Source: Beroe ovata (Eukaryota > Ctenophora > Nuda > Beroida > Beroidae). From it: a stretch of 59,305 bases of DNA. The notes below the pieces were generated by a model. That model saw only the letters and a program-made list of their open reading frames with translations, did no database searches and was not told the origin of the DNA. Positions 1 through 10,992 of this stretch are shown here, in pieces. The DNA lies in contig CAMPET010000241.1 in assembly GCA_946803715.1 (NCBI GenBank), positions 47,156 to 106,460 of the forward strand, written 5' to 3'. Made by a program: the position numbers and the translations under genes. The stretch's first letter is position 1. Each line of letters opens with the position of its first letter.

Positions 1-722
1 GGCGCAAATCTGCAAAATACCAGCACATATTTGCTTCCTCGAAAACATAATTCATTTAGGGGAATTTATAAATGCCAAAATTGACTACAGAAAACGGCGA
101 AAATCCTTTTAAACAATAGTTACCCAATTATGATATTTCTCAGTACTTTATGCCATTTAGCTACGTTTTGTCATTGATCTCAGCGAATCATTGGATGTAG
201 AATGAACTGGGAGGATCAAGAATCGTTCCTTTGCTTATTCTATCCATGACGGCTTTATCAGTGTATGGCTAGAGTGATGTCAACGTAGTGGACTGTTAGT
301 TAGAAAGTGGTGTCAATGGACGACGGACGTCTTCCTTAAATAACAATAGATAATCTTATACTCCGTATCATCTGTAGTCTGAAAACACCGATACTAATTC
401 AGTAGGACAGTAGCCTCTACTGAATACCTTTAATAAAGCTACAGATAATCCTACTCTTCTACTTAGGAGCTACAGATACTACCTTCGTCCCTCAATTCTA
501 CAAGAAATATCCTAATTAGGGGATATATCCGGCAATAATGGGGATATATCCGACGATTAGGGGATATATCCGGCAACACACACACACACACTCTCTCTCT
601 CTTTCTCTCTCTCTCTCTTTATCTGGAGGAAGTTCTGATACACGGACGCACGCTATTTGGGGCCGAACTTCTTATTTAGAAGATGATCCTAACCAGACAG
701 CTCATATATTCTCTCTTTTCAG
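1..722. other. Probable VPS13B intron; no exon recognised
   Basis: No reading frame here resembles the VPS13B segment expected just before the first recognised exon. The stretch ends in a CA tract then a CT-rich tract (about 576-620) and a pyrimidine-rich acceptor at 722. A roughly 20-bp unit containing GGGGATATATCCG is repeated three times at about 517-576. An AGTGGTGTCA decamer, which recurs in introns across the window, lies at 306-315. I read this as the tail of a long intron. Confidence 0.5.
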
Positions 723-3093
723 GGACCGGTGTCATAACAAGTGTAACAAACCTCGCAGTCAGTATCAGTCGTAACATGGACAGAATGTCCCTAGATGACA
801 GGTGAGTTGTCATTGGAATTGAAACTGCGTGACAGCTACCACGTTACAGACCAACGCGTGACTATACTACTACCGCCGCGTGACTGTGACTCCTTCATAA
901 ATTCAGACACACGAAGTTGTGTGCGATACATCGACGCGCGTACAAAGCTTCCCACGTGGGGACGGGACTATCCAAGGGACTCACGGGGCTCGGACTACAT
1001 CTGGTATCTGCCGTGGCTGGATTAGTGCAGCACCCAATGCAGGTTCGTGATCGGTGATATACGTGATGTTTTTATCCGTGGGGAGATTGGATTGGTTTTT
1101 CTGTTAAGCTGCACTGAATTGATGATTTCCAGAGAAAACAATAGCACGGACCCAGTCGTGTGATATTTCCACGTCAGTGTGAAAATTAGATTAATAGCAC
1201 TGAGCATGAATCCAAAACTCTCACTGAATTTCAATCACGCTCAATACACTTACTAATAAGTGGTCATGAGATATGATAGGGAGCTAGGAAACTTATATCT
1301 CGAGTTACAGATGCTAGTTATAGATGAGTTGGGAGCTACGGCTATTACGTTACTAAAGTGTGTTTAACTCAGCATTGATGTGATACTATAGTGTTGGACT
1401 CTAGTATTGACGACTGGCTTAACCCGTTTCGTCAATTCTCACAATAGAATCCGTTATGGCCACCAAATGTAACGGGATGAACTGCAGTAGCACTATAATT
1501 GGGTTTGATAGACTTCTGATTTGATTCTAATGGGAGTAATATTAACGGTAGTGGTAATAACATGATACTGTACCAGGTGTTGCCTTATCTTAACCTAGTC
1601 ACGGTCAACCATTCACTGCCCCGCCACAGGATATTGGCGAGGCTGAGGGCGTGGTTGGAGCTACCCGCGGCCTGGTAACTGGTGTGTCTAAAGGACTGGT
1701 TGGCATGGTAACCAAGCCGCTAGGTGGTGCAGCGGAGCTGGTTGCTAATACTGGGGAAGGACTGTTGACTGGGGCTGGTTGGGTGCTCTCTCCTAAAGCC
1801 CTGGACTCTCCTCACGCTCACGTTGTGAGATCAGATTCGCGAATCAGGTTTGTTCAGGAAGGGATAGGTTTGTTTATGAAGGAGTAACGAAACAAGCAAC
1901 AAACACAGGCTATGATATGTTGTGTTAATGATTGCATGGGGTGATAATGTGCGTTGTTAGGCTACTTAAGTTGGCGCAAAGCAACGCTATGTTTAATAAC
2001 AGTGTTCTGGGGAAATGGGATCCAATTCTTCAGAAATAAGCACCAGAATAGCATTTGTCAGTGTTTTTACTGCGTACGAGAATGCTTTTTAAAGAATACC
2101 TTAGGAATAGGTACCTAACTTTGTTTCTCTTCTACGACACGGCTATTATGAAATTGGGTGAAACCACCCTGTGCAATACTGGAGTTTCCTATCACTTTAC
2201 AATCACGTGACACCCCTTCATACTATTTCAGGATAGCATTGGAGCTACTTCAGCTACCCAGCTGTGGTGGCATACAGTTTGTACAATGTACAACATCTCC
2301 ACTTCCAATTATACTCCTTATCAGCCCAGATAAGATGTGAGTCCTACATTTCCCTTGTTGTGTGTTTGTGTCTGTGTGTCTGTGTCTATGTTAGTGTCTG
2401 TGTCTCTGTGTCGGTGTGTGCACCTGTCTGTGTGTGTCTGTGTCTGTGGGTCTGAGTCTGGGTTTCTGTGTCTGTACTCTGTGTGTGTCTGTATGTGCGT
2501 TTGTGTGTCTGTGTGCTCTATATGGAGCTCCAAACCTGCACATAAACCACCACTTCCTCCAGATTTCTCCTGCTCGACTCGATAATCCAGTGTTTCAACC
2601 GGGCCGCAGTGACATTTATCTTTGAGAAGAAAGCTGTGGCAATTTACTCGGTGTCTCAAAACGGTAATGCTCATTCTGTCGCTCAGTTTAACCACACACC
2701 GACCAGTTTAATACCCATCACGCCACAACCCTGACACATTTTACTTGGGATAAACAGTGGTTTTAGCTTTATCTCTGACGGCATGTCTCGGCGTATGTTT
2801 ATCGTGAAAATCAGTCACGCATTATTGGTATTTTCAATGATATCATAGCTTACCGTACACACAGTTTCTGAGTCACATACGCAAGCCATAATCTTCAAAC
2901 TACTCCTTTACAAAGTTGTTTCTCAGGAGCCCCAGAGACAACACTGGATCAAGCACTTTTGGAGAAGATAAACAAGATGTATTCATTGGTTCAACCTGAG
3001 TCAGTGGAAAGGAGTGCCGATCTAATTGCTGTGATCCCATTCCAGCATACTACCAAACTGTCGCTCCTCAGGAACCTACTGAATGAAGTGTAG
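723..3093 (+). CDS. VPS13B: VPS13B (COH1)-like bridge-like lipid-transfer protein, C-terminal part
   Basis: Six exons: 723-801, 907-1042, 1630-1847, 2232-2336, 2563-2663, 2927-3093. Phases agree throughout and give 267 residues ending at TAG 3091-3093. Exon 1 encodes SVTNLAVSISRNMDRMSLDD, exon 2 GLTGLGLHLVSAVAGLVQHP, exon 3 GLVGMVTKPLGGAAELVANT. These match the conserved C-terminal end of VPS13B (NMDRLSLD, then the VTKPxGGAAEL block) more closely than VPS13A/C/D. VPS13B is a very long rod-shaped protein that moves lipids at Golgi-associated membrane contacts and is mutated in Cohen syndrome. The last two exons are weakly conserved and rest on splice phase and open frame. The rest of the gene lies left of the window. 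The intron before exon 5 holds a long GT-rich tract. Confidence 0.85.
2355..2520. repeat. GT-rich imperfect microsatellite in VPS13B intron
   Basis: A run of GTGTGTCTGTGTCT-type variants fills most of the intron between the exons at 2232-2336 and 2563-2663. It keeps several frames open on both strands, which explains the Cys/Val- and His/Thr-rich open frames there; these are not genes. Confidence 0.85.
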
Positions 3094-3880
3094 ATTGTCT
3101 TTTTTGATCATTGCGAGGATTGAAGTGCACAGATTGTAATGATTGATTTGATTGATTTGTTTTGGAAAAAGTTATTTATTCCAACTCAGTTTTATTTATT
3201 TTAATTTCAGTTTTACCGCAATTTTTGATTGAATAATACAGTGTTTTGTTTGGATCATGGAAGGGATATTTCTCTAGGTTTTTAGGCTTCAGTTTGTGTT
3301 AGGAGTTAAGTTTATTGATGGACGCTGTCCCGAAGCTGCAGTAGAGTTACGATAGACTTTTGGCCCATAATGGATCGTAGATTTCACTCCTTCTACCATC
3401 TTAGATGACAGAGAACTAGATTGACACGACCGATAATTTTGTTAAATATGTCTGTACTCTGTTGTTATAGAGAAGCTTGTCGACAATATCCCTTATTTTT
3501 CTAATATTGCTTCACTAAATAATCAAAGCCTGAGAGACGTTTTCTAGACGTCAAAAAACATGAAATAAGCCTCACTGATTTATCGTCACAGCATTTCTGA
3601 TGAACAGTTTGAAGTATATAACTCTTTCGAATTTGATTGCAGTTCATCTACCATGCGTTTTACTTTTTCATCTCATCCCTATGGAAACCGGAAGCTTGTG
3701 GAGTACGTTCCAGTAGCGATGATAGTAATTTTACCGCATGGCAACGCGTTGCAGTGCGGTAAATTATCAATACGCACTTCTGAATGCTTGCGCAAACGTG
3801 TGCAGTAAGGAAAACTAAAATGAGCAGCTTTGTGCGCGGCGCGTCGTTGTATGCCTCAACGACGATTACGGGTTTCGCGC
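3094..3880. other. VPS13B 3' flank and intergenic sequence
   Basis: AT-rich sequence after the VPS13B stop. No coding exon and no classical AATAAA close to the stop is seen. The 3' UTR probably lies in the first few hundred bases. Confidence 0.45.
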
Positions 3881-4080
3881 GTTGCCGGATGTTATCTGTC
3901 CACTGTTCCTTGCGCGCGCCTGCATCGAAGGCCTGTTTCGGCTTTCGATGAAGGCGCGTGCGAGAAACTGTTGCCGGATGTTATCTGTCCACTGTTTCTT
4001 GCGCGCGGCGCGCGCGCCTTCATCGAAGGCCGATGAAGGCGCGCGCAAGAAACAGTGGACAGATAACATTCGGCAAAGAA
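3880..4080. mobile_element. GC-rich palindromic MITE-like element
   Basis: A block starting TTGCCGGATGTTATCTGTCC occurs at about 3881 and again as a direct copy at about 3971. An inverted copy (GGACAGATAACATTCGGCAA) ends at about 4077. The last two make a palindrome centred near 4027 with arms of about 50 bp rich in GCGCGC. No transposase frame is present. The overlapping open frames here on both strands are mirror images of the palindrome. A non-autonomous foldback/MITE-like element is the simplest reading; target-site duplications were not identified. Confidence 0.55.
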
Positions 4081-4119
4081 ACTGAGGTCAGATAGAATCT
4101 GACAAATTTGGTCTTAAGG

Positions 4120-4340
4120 TCGCGCCGCGCACTTGCACATTGCACGCGCAGCGCGGGAACACTCGCAACAGCAGGGCCAAAGCCTGTCTAGACAGATGAC
4201 GTGACTTGAGACCTCGGATCCATGCAATTCTATAGCATATAATATAGTGCATTCTCATTGGTCGCGCGCAGACAACCCTGAATAGGAATTGTCAGCACAA
4301 CCATTGCGCGCGGCGCTCCATGCATCGGTTTTAATACTGA
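4120..4340. repeat. GC-rich dispersed repeat
   Basis: GCGCGC-rich sequence carrying GCAGCGCGGGAACAC (4148-4162). The same core occurs at 10564-10577 and in inverse orientation at 52506-52520, so this is one copy of a dispersed family. No coding potential is recognised. Confidence 0.45.
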
Positions 4341-4915
4341 CCTATGCCAGCCCACCCGGATTGCATCGCCATGGTCATCATTTTGAAGAGAAGACTCTTA
4401 TAGAATACGAAATATTGGTAAATAAAATGTAAATCAAACTCAATGACATTGAATCTGAACAGAGAACAGTCTTAGCCGATCGTAATTAATGGGTTAACAG
4501 CTTGACATCAATACATCATCCAAAAAAGAACTTCAAATCATCAACCAACACCAATTCTATCAATAGAGACACTAATGCTCAAGAACTTAGTAAAACGTCC
4601 CAATATCTTGGACATAGAGTTTCAAATTTCAACCGTTTTAACTCAGCTATCTGTAAACCGATTTCTCCCTACAACCGGTCTGTGTTATCGATAAGAGCAC
4701 TGTGACACTGCTCCAAGGTCCAAAACCTTTTTAGAGCGGTCATTTGATGCCAAAGGAACAATCCCTGAAACGATTGTAGATTAAACTGATAAATCGTTGA
4801 CCTGAAGAGAGTAAAAAGGACGTGGCGCGCAGGCTAAATGCTAACAATATCACTAGAGGAGTGGCAATGATGGTTTATTATCGGGCAGAAGACTGAGTGT
4901 TCGAGTCCGGAGAAC

Positions 4916-5100
4916 CGCACTGCAGTAGCTCAGTGGTTAAGGTTTCAGCCAAATCTGCTTCTCCCAATCTGAATCAGAGGACCCGGGTTCGATTCCCGAC
5001 ATGATCATGTTCTATGCTCGGGTAGCCTAGTGGTTTAAGGTTCCAGCTCTATGTGTACTGTACACAGAGGTCACTGGTTCAAGGCCACAGTGCCGCACCA
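4916..5100 (+). repeat. Two adjacent tRNA-like (SINE-head-like) units
   Basis: Unit one (about 4919-4999) has an A-box-like TAGCTCAGTGGTTAAGG and a B-box-like GGTTCGATTCC. Unit two (about 5013-5100) has TAGCCTAGTGGTTTAAGG and GGTTCAAGGCC. Neither folds into a convincing cloverleaf (acceptor and T stems are imperfect), so I call them tRNA-derived elements, not functional tRNA genes. They abut the large palindrome that begins at 5103. Confidence 0.5.
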
Positions 5101-5102
5101 AC

Positions 5103-7456
5103 AAAATATTCGTTGAAGCTGGAGTTTAGCTGAGTGCGCGGCTCAATCTCAATCGCAGGTAAAGGGTCTTCTTGATATTGTAAGCATTTAGCATGCGCGC
5201 GCGTCGAAAATTTACTCAGCTTTGATTGAACTGAGTTCTCATAGTATTGTTCAGTTCACAAGACACTTCAACCAGGTCTCGAGACGTCTATATATCACGG
5301 AGTGTCTCATGTCGCATAGTAGTTTCATAGTATGATCGATAGAGAAGAGTTATAGACCTTATTCAACAATATCACTCGACCAGATCAATGATTTCACAGT
5401 TTTGACGTTCCTGGGACCTCTAAATATCACATAAATAGAGTCCTGGTGCTCTGCTAAGTTCCACAGTGCACTCCTCAACAGCCCAGGACAGTTATTCAAT
5501 GATAAAACAGGGTATCACGACATCTGTGCAACGTTCAGTACGGTAAGGATGATATAAGAACCTCATATTACTCCGTGGACTCTATAAGGGCCTCGGGGAC
5601 CTTATCAATCGATAGAAACTTGAGTCAATTCATGGTTTGACCTTGAGCAACGTGGGAACATATACAGACAAAAGGTTGAGGTCCTGGAACCCTATCTTTA
5701 CATTCAAATTTAACGGGGTCGAAAATTAGAGAAAAAAATCAGATTTTTCCTATTGCTAGTTTTTTGACATTTTTCCTATACAAAGTACATTTTTGAAAAC
5801 ACGCACGGATTTTTTAGAAAAATTGTAGAATTTAGGAAATGTCGATCGGCTTAAATCATAATTTTGAAAATAGGGTTCCAGGGCCCTAACCCTTTATCTG
5901 TACGTGTTCCCACGTTGCTCAAGGTTAGACCATGACTTGACTCAAGTTTCTATCGAGTGATAAGGTCCCTGAGGCCCTTATTGAGTCCACGGAGCAATAT
6001 AAGGTTCTTATATCATCCTTACCGTACTGAACGTTGCACAGATGTCGTGATACCCAGTTTAATCGCTGGATAACCGTCCTGGGCTGTTGATTGTGGCATA
6101 GTAAAGCAACACAGAGCACCAGGACTCTATAACAGTGACTAATAGAGGTCTCAAGCACCATAATTCTGTCACAGAGTGTTGAAACAATGATATAATCGGA
6201 ATAACATGCTTAATATCCGATTGAAAACTCAATTCAACGAATAATCTTCACCTATAAATGATGGAACAGGCAATTACTACGTGTATCACATAGGTAGGAG
6301 CTGCCTCATCACTAAATGCGCTATTTAGAGTCGATAAAACATGATTTTTCATCCTTATTCAATGATCTCATCAGGCTTTATCAGTGATTTCACAGTTTTA
6401 ACGTTCCTGGGACCACTAAATATCATACAAATAGAGTCCTGGTGCTCTGTTAAGTTCCACAGTCCTCCCCTTAACCGACCAGGACCGTTATTCAACGATA
6501 AAAAGAGGTATCATGACATCTGTGCAACGTTCAGTACGGTAAGGATGATATAAGAACCTTATATTACTCCGTGGACTCTATAAGGGCCTCAGGGACCTTA
6601 TCAATCGATAGAAACTTGAGTCAAGTCATGGTCTAACCTTGAACAACGTGGGAACACGCACAGATAAAGGGTTAGGGCCCTGGGACCCTATTTTCAAAAT
6701 TGAGATTTAAGCCGATTGACATTTCTTAAATTCTACAAATTTTCTAAAAAATCCGTGCGTGTTTTCAAAAATGTACTTTGCATAGGAAAAATTTCAAAAA
6801 ACTAGCAATAGGAAAAATCTTTTTTTCACTCTACCTTCGACCCCGGTAAATTTGAATGTTAAGATAGGGTTCCAGGACCTCAACCATTTGTCTGAACATG
6901 TTCCCACGTTGTTCAAAGTAAGACCATGACTTGACTCAAGTTTCTATCGAGTGATAAGGTCCCTGAGGCCCTTATAGAGTCCACGGAGTAATATAAGGTT
7001 CTCATATCATCCTTACCGTACTGAACGTTGCACAGATGTCATGATACCCTGATTTATCATTGAATAACTGTCCTGGGCTGTTGAGGAGTGCACTGTGGAA
7101 CTTAGCAGAGCACCAGGACTCTATTTATGTGATATTTAGAGGTCTCAGGAACGTCAGAACTGTGAAATCATTGATCTGGTCGAGTGATATTGTTGAATAA
7201 GGTCTATAACTCTTCTCTATCGATCATACTATGAAACTACTATGCGACATGAGACACTCCGTGATATATAGACGTCTCGAGACCTGGTTGAAGTGTCTTG
7301 TGAACTGAACAATACTATGAGAACTCAGTTCAATCAAAGCTGAGTAAATTTTCGACGCGCGCGCATGCTAAATGCTTACAATATGAAGAAGAACCTTTAC
7401 CTGCGATTGAGATTGAGCCGCGCACTCAGCTAAACTCCAGCTTCAACGAATATTTT
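5103..7456. mobile_element. Giant nested palindrome (foldback-type element)
   Basis: The left arm 5103-6180 is the reverse complement of 6350-7456, with a central non-matching loop of about 170 bp. Each arm is itself an inverted repeat, centred near 5782 and near 6778, so the inner module appears four times in alternating orientation. Outer ends pair as ATATTCGTTGAAGC with GCTTCAACGAATAT; mismatches are scattered, so this is not a simple sequencing echo. No transposase frame is present. The right end coincides with a single N at 7457, so part of the structure could reflect scaffolding across a hairpin. Confidence 0.7.
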
Positions 7457-7457
7457 N
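7457..7457. other. Assembly gap (single N)
   Basis: One undetermined base exactly at the end of the right arm of the nested palindrome, probably a contig join. Confidence 0.8.
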
Positions 7458-7802
7458 AAAGGCTAGAGCCTCAAAAAGTTAGAAAAAAGGGCGCACCCTA
7501 AGCGCGCGCGGCTCAGTGACATGAAATTGCTACCAACTCGGGACACAGTGACGCTTGGGGTTAAGGAGTGCCGTCTCATTGAAAGCCAGGCCTTTTGTAA
7601 CGGTCTGCAGTGGCCCTGGAACTGTTACTCGGTATGATACAGACATTCTCTTGTCTCTATGACCTGACACACGAAAAATGAGAGACAGGATGCTACCGTG
7701 AACCGTCTGATATCGGATCTCTATCATATTAGGGAACAAGTGAAACGACTGACATGAGGCACTTGGGAGCCTTACCACTCCCTTTTGGTAATATAATAAA
7801 AC

Positions 7803-8175
7803 GCCAAAACGATGTTCCTTAGCGGGAATCGAACAAGGATTATCCGACTAACGACAGCAACGGTGCCGGTCCTTACTTCTTAGACCATTGAGCTACCTCT
7901 GTGCTCATTGCGGGGATTGAACCCTGAGGATTTGACTAACCATATCCAGTATCCACGGTGCCAGCGTCTTAGACAATCGAGCTACCGCGGTGCTCTTTGC
8001 GGGAATTGAACCAAGATGATCTGATCAACAAAATCCATGGTGTCATTGTGCCAGCGTCTTAGACCATTGGGCTACCGCGACGCCCATTGCGGGGATTGAA
8101 CCAAGATGATCCGATTGACGATGACAATTGGGTCCGACGACTTAGACCACTGAGCTAGCTTACCGCTGTGCTTTG
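7803..8175 (-). repeat. Tandem array of four tRNA-like units
   Basis: On the minus strand four units of about 89 bp follow each other (plus-strand limits about 7817-7910, 7911-7999, 8000-8089, 8090-8175). Each has an A-box-like block (for example GGTAGCTCGATTGTCTAAGAC) and a B-box-like GGTTCAATCCCCGC or GTTCGATTCCCGC with about 45 bp between, longer than class I tRNAs. The units are 60-80% alike by eye. The spacing recalls class II tRNAs, but stems are imperfect; a tRNA-derived tandem repeat is favoured over active tRNA genes. Confidence 0.6.
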
Positions 8176-8749
8176 GTTAGCATTTATCATGCGCGTCTCA
8201 GTTTCAATTGAGGTATTTGTGAAGAATTACGAATTCAGAGTTACGAACCTATGAATTCCTCAGTGTCAAATGGATTGTGAACAGAGAAATACCTTTCTTC
8301 AATGAACAAAATCTATAATTTTTATACGCAGACATTGATTCTCATTCAAATTAGTCGATCATGCGTATTTCAAAGTTGAAAAGCGGGAAATTGAAGATAC
8401 ATTTGTTACAAATTCACGCATTTCAGCCTTTGATATTCAACGTTTCACATGTTAAGCAGGGAAATCAGGGCAGTTATCGTCATTCTTGAGTAAAATTCGA
8501 TGCAAATTCGAGATATTCATAGATTGTTCATAGATCTACGTTCGACGGAGTCAGCACATCCCACAATTGATAAGTCAAACCAAGGTTAAAAATGTATTAT
8601 CGGTCGTATGAGGAGGCGAGATGAGTGTAGGAGAGGATCAAGATGACAAATTTAACCGCAATCTGGCTTCTACTGTCCCTCTACCTGAAAATAAACGAAT
8701 TCTTTCGTAACGCAGACTATTTAAAGCACGATCAAGCTAATAATCATAC

Positions 8750-9950
8750 ATAAACTATTCCAGAGTGTCTTACCTTTACTTTGGAATTTCGAACCAAATC
8801 GGCTACTTCCATGGATTGTTAGAGCATTATAGTGACGGAGAGAGTTGTTGTAGGATCTTGATATCTGATAGGGAAATGAGCCATTGAGCAGGATTTTTTA
8901 GTTTCAAATGAAATCTTGTGGTGTGAAGTTAGAAGAGTCTGAGGCATCAATTTTTGTTGCTAATGACGAGTGATTTGTACATGCTTTCTTTGTATATTCA
9001 ATTACTTTTCTGGTTTCAAATGAAATTCTGTACACATGAACTGAGAAAGAGCCTAGCATTAATACTAATTCTAAATCGAAAATGTGTATGTATTCTCACG
9101 AGAGGGAATGAGTGTGTGGTCACGCAGCAAGTATATTGAAGCCTGGTTTGTAGAGTGTGTCAGGCAAGGAATAGTAAAGTGTGTATGGTCAATCTACATT
9201 AAAAATGAGCTAGAAGTAGGGTGTTAACTCTATTTTATATTCAGCTATTTTACATTCAGCTATGTAGTGCATTGTGAGTCAATCTGTGAAGCAAAACAGA
9301 CAACTTGACCATCTGAGCAGTTCATAATGAGTATTCTATCATGTTCAAACTATCCCAGAGTGTCTTACTAGTGGAATTTCGAGCAAGAACTACTAAATTC
9401 TATTAGAGCATCAGCGATGAGAAGACTTGTTGTAAGATCTTGGAATGGTATGAGGGAGAAATGATTTAGGGAGCAGGATATTTTCCCGTTTTAGGGTGTA
9501 ACTAACTACCTGATATTCTGGCCAAACATAATTAAAGAAACAGCCTAGAATTTCAATTCTTCATAAATCCAGAAGGTGCGTGTTTTCTCATTCTTGAACA
9601 TATAACAGAAGAGAGGCAACGTGTGGGCCAATTGATGCCACACAATAAACATATGGATGTCTATTCTATAGATCAATGTCATAAAAAGACTACAGACTAG
9701 GAGAGTGAGTCAATCTTCACGAGAAAATGAGCTACAAGTAGGGGGTTAGCTCAATCAATGTCATGATTCGAGCTATTTAGTGACTTTTGGGTCAATCTGT
9801 GAAACAAAACAGTCTACTTGACCCAAAAACAGCTACAAATAATTTTTCTATCATACACAAACTATCCCAGAATGTTCTAACTATGGAATTTCGAGTGAGA
9901 ACTTTTACTACACATGTAACATTATAGTATCATATGAATAGATAAATGAA
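8750..9950. repeat. Diverged tandem repeats, ~0.5 kb period
   Basis: The block around CCAGAGTGTCTTAC...GGAATTTCGA appears near 8762, 9352 and (shorter) 9866. A block with CAATCTGTGAAGCAAAACAG appears near 9280 and, as CAATCTGTGAAACAAAACAG, near 9792. Order is conserved, so this is an old tandem duplication. No coding frame is supported. Confidence 0.6.
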
Positions 9951-10137
9951 TATGACTTATTGCCTTCAAGCAACTCTGTTCTGACACTTCACTCTTCATA
10001 AATTTAATTCATTGAACCATAAATTTAATTCAGAATCATTTGTTATAGCATCACTCATCAGGGTTGTTATAGCATCTGTGTTGTTATAGCATCAGTTTAA
10101 AAGTGAAACAACTACTGCCTGCATCGTCCGAATTTCT

Positions 10138-10640
10138 GACAGTTGCTAAAGTCTAAATGTCATTTGTCCATTGTTTCTCGCTCGCGGCACACGCTGCTTA
10201 ACCGAATCATCAAAAGACCAAAATTGATTTTAGCTATCAGATTACATAATAAAAACATGGGCGCGCCGCGCAACACGCGTACAGTCTGAAGAAGGGTAAA
10301 CCCTTTGTCGGGCGATGCCAAACCGCTGATGCAAGCCTGAGATTGTCGATCGATGATAGACCATGTCGAGAATTTCGTTTCGCGCGCGCGGCGGCGCAAA
10401 CTTATTCTCAGTTGTGCACACGTTGCGCGCCCCTGTTCTACTCAGTGAATTAAAAAGTCGTAGCGTAGAATCTACAAAGACGCGCAGAAATACCACGGAG
10501 ACGCAGCGGAGACGCGCACTAGAAGCCACGGAGACGCGCAGCGCGCGCGGAGTATTTGGATCACACAGCGCGGGAACACGCGGCGCTAGCCTTATCGTGC
10601 TCCTATCTATGGAGCACTGCCTTATGATCATATGATAGTG
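10138..10640. repeat. GC-rich dispersed repeat upstream of ANKAR
   Basis: GCGCGC-rich DNA containing CAGCGCGGGAACAC at 10565-10578, shared with 4148-4162 and 52506-52520. Long open frames run through it on both strands, a by-product of high GC and few stop codons. It ends about 350 bp before the ANKAR start codon. Confidence 0.45.
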
Positions 10641-10992
10641 CCATGATATGCGCAGCTGCCTGGCAAAATGCCATCTAAAAACGCAATTGATGTGAGAACC
10701 GTTTCATATATATTATACTTCATTTTAAATCAGGACTTAATCAGGAATTGATCAAGAGGTTGCTGTAGAATAGATCTCTTGGAATGTTCTTGGCAGTGCT
10801 TAGTGCTATTGAGAAGCAGCATGCAACATTGCAACTCTAGCATGAGCTAATATAGTCATCTGATGTTATTTGACAATACAATGGCTCTTGCTAGACTTCT
10901 CATGACATTTGCTTGAGACTTGAAAGGAAATACTATAGAATAACTTAAATATTCGATTATTCAATTTCATCATTCAAAGGTGATGTTGGATA

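Noticed and set aside
2264-2695. Cys/Val- and His/Thr-rich frames on both strands
   Set aside because: Translations of a GT/CA-rich microsatellite inside a VPS13B intron.
3830-4085. Three overlapping 67-68 aa frames
   Set aside because: Mirror-image translations of a palindromic element.
4916-8175. Functional tRNA genes
   Set aside because: A- and B-box-like motifs are present but acceptor and T stems do not pair well; several units are tandem and degenerate.
10242-10635. Overlapping 129-aa and 90-aa open frames on opposite strands
   Set aside because: GC-rich GCGCGC repeat with few stop codons; Arg/Ala-rich, no domain, shared sequence with other repeat copies.
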